From the NCBI GenBank assembly GCA_907163375.1, contig CAJQUW010012711.1, forward strand, positions 62,001-126,000: DNA of 64,000 nucleotides. Reading direction: 5' to 3'. Source of the stretch: Prostheceraeus crozeri. Lineage: Eukaryota > Platyhelminthes > Polycladida > Euryleptidae. A program made the translations under genes and the position numbers. The notes beneath the pieces were generated by a model, which worked only from the letters and a program-made list of their open reading frames with translations, was not told the origin of the DNA and ran no database searches. Shown here piece after piece: positions 55,258 through 64,000 of the stretch (positions are counted from its first letter, which is position 1; each line of letters begins with the position of its first letter).

Positions 55258-57049
55258 CTGAAGAAAGAAAATGTTTTTGTAAGTATCTTTATACAACAAT
55301 TACACGTTCACTTCAAACGATGAGCGATGATTTTTCAACAAATATAAAAAGCAAAAATTGACGAAATTATAGCGTTCACTTTTCGACAAACAAAAAGAAA
55401 AATGCTAAGTGATTGAAAAGTTATTTTACTGTTGTGCTTTATGAATTATTGTCATGAATGTCAATTATTGAGAATTCGCGGTATTGTACATTATGAGGCT
55501 TATGAAAAGGATGTTAAATGAATATTTATATTTATATTTACAACTGCATAAAATCAGACATGTAGAAAAGTCAACGAAACATGACCAACGACCTCAAATT
55601 AATTTCTCCCTTAATTTCCGAGAATTCAAATATTGGGTGCCTTTCTATCAAATGATTTCAAATGTTTATGATACATTCGAAAAGCAATAGATATACCACA
55701 ACGATGCCATACGAAAGCATGGTTTGGTATCGTGCTATTAGTTTTTAGTTTGATTTAATTTGATCGAATACCAATGATCACTTGCTGCCAAGTCATTGAT
55801 TTAGCAGCGCACGGCTTGCATGGGAAACAAGGTCGATGAGATGGGAAACATTTGGTTTTGAGGCTGAAATGTGTATATGTGAATGGCGGACAGCGATTCT
55901 ATCAGTAATGGATCCGACCCCTTAGGAATTAACATTTTTAGATACTCTACACTATACCTAGTTAGTCTGTAAACGTCTTCAAAATCAACTTTTAGCTTCT
56001 TTGATTTTATATCTATTTTTTACTCTTTAACAAAAAATCATCCTTATCCACATGCACTACTTATATTTTGACTACTTACAAAAATACGACCGAATAGATA
56101 ATAATTTTTTCCAACACTTTATCTGATCTAAAGCTCATTTGAAAAGGTTTTAGCTATCAACTCTTAGCTTCTTTTATTTTGAAATTTTTTTAAAATTTTT
56201 TTTACAGAATATTTATTAATATTCACATGTACTATTTACAAAAATACGACCGAATAGATAATACTTTTTTCTGGAACCTTACCTGATATGAAGCCCATAC
56301 TAAAAGATTTTGGATGTCAACGCTTAGCTTCTCACGTTTTATTCCTCAAGTTTGTATGCAGTTCATTAAAAAAGTAACATTCTCTCTTATTATTTCTTAT
56401 AATTAAAATTACAAATTTAAGCAAAATCATAAAAATCATTTCCTAAGTGGCATCTGTGTGATCTCTATGGACATCATCATAGGCTGGTTTGTATTCGACA
56501 CAATGTTCGTAGGGCATTCCTTAACCTTCAATCAACTGGAAAAGTTTACATCGCATTTTAACTAATAGTCTACGTGTAGATGCTTATCATATTCGATATT
56601 AAGTGTATGTGTATTTATTGGAAAAAGTATTTGTGATTGGTATAAATACAATTTTATCTCAAAATAAATGTAAAACATAATATTCAATTAATAATTACCA
56701 ATATTGAAGGTTATGGGCATGAAAGACATTGTACAGAATTTGCACTGCGTGTCGAACAAAAAAAATTAGAAGATAAGGAGCACATATTTCTTGTCGACTT
56801 AATATGACATTTTCGTGGGCTGTCAATATGTTCAACGGAAAAATCAATTTCGGTCTTGTCTGACTGCTCCTCGTAATCACTACAATTTTCAACTATTCGT
56901 TGCAATACCTCTTGTAATGGTATTTTTCTTACTCTTTTCATATCAAATGCAAAATGTTTTATATTATGCGCTACTTATAGAGACTTATCATGTTGTATTT
57001 GTTCTTCCGTAAAGTGTCTTTCCGTAGCGCGCACGCATGTACGCTGAAC
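55258..57049. other. Probable intron/intergenic DNA
   Basis: AT-rich, with repeated words ACAAAAATACGACCGAATAG (56080, 56230) and TCAACTCTTAGCTTCT-like sequence (55990, 56157, 56310) at ~160-bp spacing, a weak degenerate tandem. A 76-codon frame at 56711-56941 (minus) is unrecognised. If the synthetase exon is functional, this lies in its intron. Confidence 0.45.
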
Positions 57050-57057
57050 TGAGTCTA

Positions 57058-57490
57058 TTCCCTGTGGTAACGGCGACGTCGGGCCCACGTCGGTTCTACG
57101 TTGGTCTGCAAATTTTAGTCGGTTGTTGGTTGGCTATAGGGCGGCCAAATATTTAGCGTCGGCTGATGGATGGCCATAGTCGGAAGAAAGTCGGACATAA
57201 ATTTGTTTGATTGGGATTTTGGTCGGATTTTAGATGGCCATGGTGGCCAAGGATGCTGTGTTGGCCTACAGTTGGCCAGGGTTGGCACACAGTTGGCCAT
57301 TGAATTATCTGTGGTTGAATTGTAGTCGGATTTTAGCATGCATGGTCGGTCAAAAATTGTGTTGGCTTACATTTAGACATGGACAATATCGTAGGTCATC
57401 AAAATGTCTGTTTTTGGATTGTGGTCTTACATCAGTTGGTCATTATGTGGTCAACTTAATTATTCAATGGCTGAATCATAGAGTAAGTGG
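57058..57490 (+). repeat. GTCGG/TTGGCC subterminal repeats
   Basis: GACGTCGGGCCCACGTCGG, CTACGTTGGTC, TTAGTCGG, GTTGGCC and TGTGTTGGC words recur more than a dozen times in mixed phase. CACTA transposons carry such subterminal arrays as transposase-binding sites. Confidence 0.55.
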
Positions 57491-58244
57491 ACTAAACTGA
57501 TTCATGAAGCTGCAGTGCATCTACAGACATCAGATATTAAGACTGCTTGTTGACGATTCATCTCACGGCTCAAGATTACAGCTATGCAAGATTCAAAGGA
57601 CGTTTGGAAATAAGTTTGAAAATGTATAATCTGCAGCATGGACATCGGCTTTTGCCATAACAGGACTAGACTAGAATCATTGAAGTGTAATGAGTCTTTC
57701 AATTTCTTAAGAAAAAGACATTTTATTTCTCGTCCATTGTACATTAAATGTCTCGTGCTCATCATAAAAATAATTTCTTTTCATTGTCTGTAAAGAATTA
57801 ACTTATGCTTCATTCCAGAAGTTTTAGTACATTGGACTTTTAATTTTTTCAAATGAAGACACCGGATTTAATAATATATTGCATTGAATAGCTGAATGTG
57901 TTTATAAAAGTATTCAATTCTGATTGGTTGACGAATGCAGGATTTTTCTCGTGTCGTGCTAAAACGTTGCGTAAGATGGCATTAATGAATGACTAAATAA
58001 CATATGGATAGTAAATCAATTCAATTACTAGGCTTCACACCGGCTTGTGTCAGTTTTTGCTATTTCTTTTTAACGGATTAGAATTATAACGGAATGCGAA
58101 TATGAACGCGTTGTCAAATTCGGCTGTTAAGTTACCACTATTAAGTTGCTCTTGACTGCAAGCTAAAGTATCTTTTACACTGCATCTCTGCTTATCTATT
58201 CAATAATTAATACGGCACTTAATTGCATATTTCATAAGCTAATT

Positions 58245-60239
58245 ATGTCTTATCAACGAAAGAATGAATCTCGAAAATTGAATAACCACTTCTCAAACTT
58301 GTTAAATACGATGCACGGTGAGACTACCAATAGAAGTACAGCAAGTAGCGAGCGTAAACCTGGCATAATCAGTATGAATTTAGATGATCCCTTCGAGGAT
58401 TCTCTTCCACTTCTTGATGATCCTGTAGAAATAGATGAGCTAGAGAATCTGGGACTACAAATGTCCGAAATAGAGCACTTGCTTCAAAATTCCTGTGATG
58501 AAAATGATTCAAACATTTCAGACGAGGCTCCGCTTTCTTATGATTTTGCACATGCTGATGAGACGGTTGATGATTCAAAATCATTGAATGAAGAGTTGAT
58601 TTACTTCTTCTTGGCATTTTCTTTGTCTCGAAGAGCTATTCAATGCCTCTTATCTATTTTGGTCAGGCATGGTTGTAAAGTTGCGCCATCTCCACACTTA
58701 CTTTTCAAATCCTTAAAAGCAGATCAAATTGGTCAATTTGATGTCCAAAGTAGAGACTTCGCGTACCTTTCAATTGAAAAGAACTTATTGTTTTGTATGA
58801 GTAAGGGTTTAATTTCTGACAGTATTGTTGACAGCAGAAATTTAAATATTAGGATTAATGTTGACGGGTTGCCACTTTTCAATGGCTCAAGACTAGGATT
58901 GTGGTTGATATCAATGATTGTTGACGGTTTTAGGAACAAATTTCCCTTACCAATCGCAGTTTTCTGCGGGGCAGGAAAACCAGATTTGTCTCCCTTCGTT
59001 TGTTCTTTGGTTGAAGAGTTAAGGCAATTTATGTCATTTGGCAAAATGTTGAACGGAAAGCTGGTTAAGATTGGACGCACTTTGATAATAGCTGATACTC
59101 CTGCTCGGAGCATGTTGCAGTGCGTTAAAGGTCATACAGGTTATTTCGGTTGTAGCTACTGTCGACAGAAAGGAGATCGATGCATGGATAGGGTCATCTT
59201 CCCAGGTTTTGATTCAGAGAAGAGAACGGATGAAGCATATATCAATCTGAAGGAAAATAATCAATTGGCTTTTTCGCCATTACTGAATGTACTGTCCTTC
59301 ATTGATCACTTTCCCCTGGACTATATGCACTTGGTGTGCTTGGGCATCGTGAAGAAGATGTTCAAGGCTTTATTTGGCTCGATCAAAGGCATATCGGTTT
59401 TGGGAAGAATATCAGCTACGCAAAAGAATTTGTTATCAGAAGATATCTTGAGCTTCAGAAATTATTTGCCGCATGAATTTAAGCGGAAAATCAGGCCAAT
59501 AAGCGAGCTAGTTAAATTCAAAGCAATAGAATACAGGATTTTCTTGCTTTATGCAGGTCCCATAGTGTTTCGAAAGTATCTCAATGAAGCTTACTACCGA
59601 AATTTCATTTATTTGCATTACGCTATATATTGTTTATGCTCTGATTCTTGCTCAGCACTATTACCTCATGCAGAGTATTCACTTGAACAGTTTCTAATTG
59701 GCCTACGCACTCTTTATGGTCCATGGATTTTTTCTTACAATACTCATAATCTGATTCATCTTCCACAATTTTGCTATAAATATGGGAAGCTCGACAATTT
59801 CTCGTCATTCCCATTTGAAAACTACTTGGGCATAGTTAAACGTAGAATTCGTGCTTCCAGCAAAGTGTTTCAGCAATCCTTAGGTGTTCTCATGAATATT
59901 AGAGAAGTGTTCACAGAAACTATAGTGGATTCAAGGCCGAAATTCACTAATAAATGTCCAGATAACTGTGCTGTTTACAGTGATGGTGTTTTGTTGATTT
60001 CGCAAATAAACACTGAATCAGAATCTTGCACCTTAACTGTATCATGCTTTAAGCTTCGCTTTATGAAAAGTCTCTACGAGTGTCCATACAAGTCAAACAG
60101 CTTAGGGAGTTTTGGTTATTTTCGCCGAACCGAAAGTTTCATTAAGAATGTCAAGCCAACGAACAAAGCGATTTTATATCCTTGTGCTAGGTCGGATACC
60201 TTTATTGTCATTCCATTTGCATCAAGTGAGGTACATTAG
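58245..60239 (+). CDS. CACTA/EnSpm-like DDE transposase (664 aa)
   Basis: The frame is open from ATG to TAG. Residues 1-115 are acidic and low-complexity. The core begins with LSRRAIQCLLSILVRHG, then NVDGLPLF (205-212, probable first catalytic Asp at 207), LIIADTPARS (second Asp at 284), VKGHTGYFGCSYCRQKGDRC (Cys/His zinc cluster 294-313), FPLDYMHLVCLGIVKKMF (356-373), FRIFLLY/IFLLYAGPIVF, and HNLIHL...FSSFPFENYLGIVKRR near 520. This order matches the transposase-domain proteins abundant in metazoan genomes and related to CACTA Tnp2. No interruption seen and length is typical, so it may be functional. Both known genes of the element point the same way. Confidence 0.85.
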   Translation: MSYQRKNESRKLNNHFSNLLNTMHGETTNRSTASSERKPGIISMNLDDPFEDSLPLLDDPVEIDELENLGLQMSEIEHLLQNSCDENDSNISDEAPLSYDFAHADETVDDSKSLNEELIYFFLAFSLSRRAIQCLLSILVRHGCKVAPSPHLLFKSLKADQIGQFDVQSRDFAYLSIEKNLLFCMSKGLISDSIVDSRNLNIRINVDGLPLFNGSRLGLWLISMIVDGFRNKFPLPIAVFCGAGKPDLSPFVCSLVEELRQFMSFGKMLNGKLVKIGRTLIIADTPARSMLQCVKGHTGYFGCSYCRQKGDRCMDRVIFPGFDSEKRTDEAYINLKENNQLAFSPLLNVLSFIDHFPLDYMHLVCLGIVKKMFKALFGSIKGISVLGRISATQKNLLSEDILSFRNYLPHEFKRKIRPISELVKFKAIEYRIFLLYAGPIVFRKYLNEAYYRNFIYLHYAIYCLCSDSCSALLPHAEYSLEQFLIGLRTLYGPWIFSYNTHNLIHLPQFCYKYGKLDNFSSFPFENYLGIVKRRIRASSKVFQQSLGVLMNIREVFTETIVDSRPKFTNKCPDNCAVYSDGVLLISQINTESESCTLTVSCFKLRFMKSLYECPYKSNSLGSFGYFRRTESFIKNVKPTNKAILYPCARSDTFIVIPFASSEVH

Positions 60240-62497
60240 ACGTTTATTCATCGGACTTGTGCGCAAGTATGTGTGACATTTTGGTTTCTTACAAGTTACG
60301 AAATAAACTTTTGATAAGCAATTTTTGTTTTCATGTGATTGTGTGACATGTACCGGTAGACTTTCGCCCATAACGAATTGGGCTGCAGAGCATTTTTCCA
60401 TGTTTTATAGCAGTCACAGAATTAGATTCATCTGCGCGCGCTTCGGTTTCCTAGAAAGGAAGGGTTGTATCTGTATGTAACCTTAATATCGAAGTGGCAC
60501 ATCACAGAATTAGACAACTTGCTCTTTCTTGAATGGATTATTCATGTATCGCTTGCTATTGGAAATGGCAAACAATAAGCTGTCAGCAGAGGACACCAGA
60601 GCCAGTGAGAGATGCGTGCCTGCTGTGCTATCACTTCGCACACACCAAAACACACATCTGTCGGGTCAACATTCGATTCATTGAATGCACTATACAGTGA
60701 AAAATGCCGATGAGAGGATGTGAAATCATTAAGTGAACTAATTTTCGTACGCCTGCTACTTTCTTTAATAATGATCGGAAGGGCTTACATTATGGAGAAA
60801 ACTTGTGCGCAATGTTCCGAATTCTTCGAATCTGAAGGAATTTTGACAATCGAAGCACTTTGCTGGAACTCACATTAATCCGCAAGCGACGCACGACTTT
60901 TTTTCCTATCTCTGTAAGATATTAAGAATTCCTTTTTGCCCACTTAATAGGTTCCTCGATGTTCCGTCAATTTCGTATTAATCACACTTCTAGCAAACCG
61001 AAGCAGATAAACAAAATATTTAATTCTGTGATAGCTGTGGTGGGCAACCAAGCTGGGATAACGAGCCACTAATATTAAGAAGCAATAGGATAGTCTTAAT
61101 GTTCTTTTATTCTTTTATTTCGTCCTTTTAAGTGCACAAATGGGCTGCTCTACCGTACCTGCATATACAGTTGTCGTAATACATCAAAATTTGACACGTA
61201 GATGTATACAGCAGTATTGTGTGCAACTAATTTGTTTAATATGAAGAAATTATAAACTACTCTCTACTGTAAATTACTGAGTATTGAAGAACGATTAGGC
61301 CTAAAAAATCATGGAAGCTTTTCTTTTGTGTAATTAAACGGTAATTTGACTTTTTTGATGATTTGGCCGACATAACCTTATTTCATCGAAAGGCAACGGC
61401 TTGTAAGTGCAGTGCAACCATCCGCCTGAAAGCCGCACAAGATAAAATTGATTTTGCCATAATGAGTGAGTCAGAGTGAGTCATTTTCTATAAAATCGAT
61501 TCAAATAATGTGCGCGGGCCATGCGTTGTTATCACCATCTATCTATAGGGTTGGTCAAGCAATTAGTAATTGATTATGTAAATAATTCTTCATTGGATCT
61601 AAACATCATTGTAATAAGTAGATTTGAAACATAGATAATGAATGAGGCTTGCTGCTGTCAGGGTTTCATTGAAGCAGTCTCCTTTGATTTGATTTTGCGA
61701 AAGCTAAAATTGTTGCGTGAATAAAGCTTTCATAGCAGCAAGATATCAATTTTTTCATTAATTATATCCCATTGTCGATTTGTAAGTGTAGAAATATTTA
61801 TTCTGGTCGATAACTTGGGGATTTAAGTTGGTAATGCTTTGATTGAAATTCTTATAAATCAAAAATTCTGAATTGATTTCCAAGGTAAATAAATGTTTTG
61901 ATTCTGTAATCCGAACAGGGCCTATTGCTTACACCACCACATCAATGACTATATGGTGACTGTGGATTATCTAAAAAATGATGGGGCAGCGTATTTTGTC
62001 TACATGTCGAACCTTGTCGCTTTTTTCTTATGTCCCTCAAACAATCCTATCATCAACAGAATAATAATCCACACTTGCCCTTCAAATTGTATATCCTGTA
62101 CTGTAGCAAATTATATATTGAGCTGTAGAATTATTTTTTTGCGGAAAGTCTCGGGGCCCCAATTTCAGTACGTGTAGATGCCGTTCCCACATTCTCATCC
62201 CCCGAGTCAAACTCAGGGTGTCCACCGTAGTAAATTGTACGTGATTTCTTGGAAACGAAATATTTCCTTCATTCGAAGTGTTTGATGAATCAAAGTTTCT
62301 CAAAACTCTTTGTACCTGTGATATTGGTCATTCATACCATCAGTAGTTCTCTTCTCAGTTTAAAATTATTTGATTTGATATATTAATATTTCAACCTATT
62401 GACGTTAGAGTTATTATATCAGCTATGATATCATTGAACTGAGTTTTAGTATCGAATAGGGTAAGCATACTTCTTTAATATAGCTAATCTTTTTCAG
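60240..62497 (+). other. 2.3 kb between transposase and DUF4806 gene
   Basis: No motif-bearing ORF. It ends in a polypyrimidine/AG (CTAATCTTTTTCAG) three bases before the DUF4806 ATG, so part of it may be a 5' intron of that gene. Its 5' exon was not identified. Confidence 0.5.
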
Positions 62498-62500
62498 GTC

Positions 62501-63682
62501 ATGCTGGCATTCAATGAAATCAGTGTTCTTGCCATCTACTTTCCTCGCGATAAAACATTCGACAATGTGCGTGTGTCATTGTGCAAAAATTGGAATGAGG
62601 ATAAATTTGCAGAGTTGAAGAATTCGTTGGAAAGTAATGAGCCTGTCTATGTTGTCGTGGAATATGCCATGAATGATAAGAACACATTGTATACTGGTAT
62701 AATTGTGCAGTGTCACACGAATATGGCGGAGTGCTCGGGAGCTGTTACGAGACTTATTAAACTTAAGAGTGAATTGGGTTATCACATTGACAGAATTCTC
62801 AAATTACCTGATTATCCAAGACTACCTGGTGCAAAACGCACTAAGTATCTCGCCAATACCGACCTGTATTCATTCGATAGAGGTCACACTACTGAAGTGG
62901 ACTTCTCTTGTGATGCTGAGAGTGAGCCTGAACACCAAGAAAGTGTCAATTTTTTGAAGAGGCAAAGGCCTCCGACTCCAGTGCCCAACAATCTTCCAAA
63001 TCAGCCGTCAACTCCCTGCACATCACGTGAATCCACTGCACTACCGTTGCAAAGCAGAAATTCGGTTGGTCAGTTTGACAATGATATAAGCAGATATTAT
63101 AATCAGCTCGAACAAAAATACAAATCAAATGGAGGAGAATCTTTGGCAACATTGCAGGGAATCGCCTATATAGGAGTTCTACAGCTGAAAATGACTTCTG
63201 ATATTCTTTATTACGTAAAATCCTCTAAATTGCGGAGAGAAGACGGAGAATTATCAGATGAGAAAAGTGATACAAATGATTCGAGATTCGAATGTCCTAT
63301 CATTAGTTCGGCAGACGACTATGATGAATTCATCAAAAAGATGACAGAAAGTCTGGATGAACGTGCAGCGTTGGTGAAAGCTTTAGTGATGAGAGGAGGA
63401 GATACAGTGAAAGAATTCACCTCGAGGCAAGTCGACATGCTTATCTCCAATGAGATGCAAACAAAATTCAATAGGAAAGGAAAAACATCTAAAATTTCCT
63501 TTGAAGAGCATCTGGAACCGCTTGTCAAAGCTGCTTTCAATCAGTCGAAGAAGTACAAAGACACGGATGACAAAACTATTGAACAGGCTATCGCATCTTA
63601 TTTGAAGTACTCATCTGACAGAGGTGGTGGTCGCTCGAGGAGGAGGGAGAAAGCGAGAAAAGAAAAGGAAAATCAAAAGTAA
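62501..63682 (+). CDS. DUF4806-domain protein (393 aa), transposon accessory gene
   Basis: Residues 1-120 form a compact region (VSVLAIYFPRD, EPVYVVVEYAMND, YTGIIVQC). 130-190 is Pro/Ser/acid-rich linker. 200-245 may be helical. Residues 264-350 match DUF4806: CPIISSADDYDEFIKKM, LVKALVMRGGDTVKEF, QVDMLISNEMQTKFNRKGK and FEEHLEPLVKAAF. The tail is strongly basic (GRSRRREKARKEKE), fit for DNA or nuclear localisation. DUF4806 proteins are repeatedly found near transposases in animal genomes. By position and orientation this is a likely TnpA-like DNA-binding partner of the upstream transposase. TTTTTCAG just before the ATG suggests the gene has an upstream exon. Confidence 0.75.
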   Translation: MLAFNEISVLAIYFPRDKTFDNVRVSLCKNWNEDKFAELKNSLESNEPVYVVVEYAMNDKNTLYTGIIVQCHTNMAECSGAVTRLIKLKSELGYHIDRILKLPDYPRLPGAKRTKYLANTDLYSFDRGHTTEVDFSCDAESEPEHQESVNFLKRQRPPTPVPNNLPNQPSTPCTSRESTALPLQSRNSVGQFDNDISRYYNQLEQKYKSNGGESLATLQGIAYIGVLQLKMTSDILYYVKSSKLRREDGELSDEKSDTNDSRFECPIISSADDYDEFIKKMTESLDERAALVKALVMRGGDTVKEFTSRQVDMLISNEMQTKFNRKGKTSKISFEEHLEPLVKAAFNQSKKYKDTDDKTIEQAIASYLKYSSDRGGGRSRRREKARKEKENQK

Positions 63683-64000
63683 CAGTGAATTTGAGTGTGT
63701 CGGAATACATGTATTCTTGTTATTTCAGAAAAGTTTTGACTACTGATGATGATGATGCCACGGAAGAAATATTATAGTTTCCGTTTCTCAACGAAATTCT
63801 TTTTGGTATGAAATCTTGCAATTATAACAGAAATGAAAACATCAATGCCATGTATAGGTGGGCGGAATTTTAGCAAATGAAGATGCGATTAGTCGGTATG
63901 AAATTATTGATGTTTCAAAGTTTCAAAATTAAAAGTATTCAATAAGAAATGGTAAAGGAACTCGACAGATTGGGTGTATAATATCTAAAGAGAATGACAA
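63683..64000. other. Downstream of the DUF4806 gene
   Basis: A GAT microsatellite (63745) and AT-rich DNA. No EnSpm right terminus before the window ends. Confidence 0.5.

Larger units (their letters stand above)
57058..64000 (+). mobile_element. CACTA/EnSpm-like transposon, right end outside the window
   Basis: From about 57058 (CCCTGTGGTAACGGCGACG) a 430-bp zone of GTCGG/TTGGCC repeats marks the left subterminal region. It is followed by an intact transposase gene (58245-60239) and a DUF4806 gene (62501-63682) in the same sense. The matching right end is not reached by 64000, so the size exceeds 6.9 kb. The left boundary is a guess from where the repeats begin. Confidence 0.65.

Noticed and set aside
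56711-56941. 76-codon minus-strand frame as an upstream exon of the acyl-CoA synthetase
   Set aside because: It lacks the family motifs expected there (for example GWFHTGD) and has no matching splice sites I can support.
1-64000. CRISPR arrays, operons, rRNA genes
   Set aside because: No such structures. The sequence is eukaryotic in character, with introns, LINEs and polymerase III boxes.

Overview
The window is metazoan nuclear DNA: AT-rich, with the standard code, intron-style splice sites, sparse host coding sequence and a very dense load of transposable elements. The mix of families (CR1/L2 LINEs, Penelope-like elements, hAT, Tc1/mariner, piggyBac-like, CACTA/EnSpm with a DUF4806 partner, a small Ty3/gypsy-like LTR element and a tRNA-derived SINE) suggests a marine invertebrate. 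I cannot name the lineage from sequence alone.

Left third (1-15.8 kb). A hAT terminus opens the window, followed by a 2.3 kb non-autonomous hAT with a clean 8-bp target duplication (2072-4374). A Penelope-like GIY-YIG fragment is split by a second, 0.74 kb hAT (6500-7241). A SINE with a 17-bp duplication lies at 9269-9448. One long intact intronless gene of unknown function, probably host, is on the minus strand (10264-11985). An old inverted repeat and an internally deleted LINE that keeps a PHD finger follow.

Middle (15.9-37.6 kb) is a nest of insertions. A long-TIR DNA transposon (15.9-20.9 kb) was hit by a CR1/L2 LINE. A compact LTR retrotransposon with apparently identical LTRs (21687-25919) sits in a dispersed CTGAGAC-rich repeat. 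A second, oppositely oriented copy of the 2.3 kb hAT (29186-33319) carries a seemingly intact Tc1/mariner element (31276-33086). Decayed LINE and Penelope reverse transcriptases follow.

Right half. The outstanding object is a 17.0 kb near-perfect palindrome (37906-54920). Its arms are 7.6 and 8.2 kb around a 1.2 kb spacer, and it is bounded by matching AGTAGTAACC ends and a 6-bp direct repeat TTAGTG. The termini, duplication length and size match Polinton/Maverick elements, but no hallmark Polinton gene is visible, so it looks like a palindromic, non-autonomous fossil. Its arms carry a ~323 bp tandem array, ~100 bp tandem repeats, a family of stem-loop modules with compensatory changes, and a 156-codon acidic ORF with a TATA box. 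It ends 78 bp past the stop codon of the last exon of an adenylate-forming (4CL/luciferase-type) acyl-CoA synthetase gene (55004-55257, minus). From 57.06 kb to the window edge lies a CACTA/EnSpm-like transposon with an intact 664-aa transposase and a 393-aa DUF4806 protein.

Apart from the 573-aa ORF and the synthetase exon, nearly all coding capacity here belongs to mobile elements.
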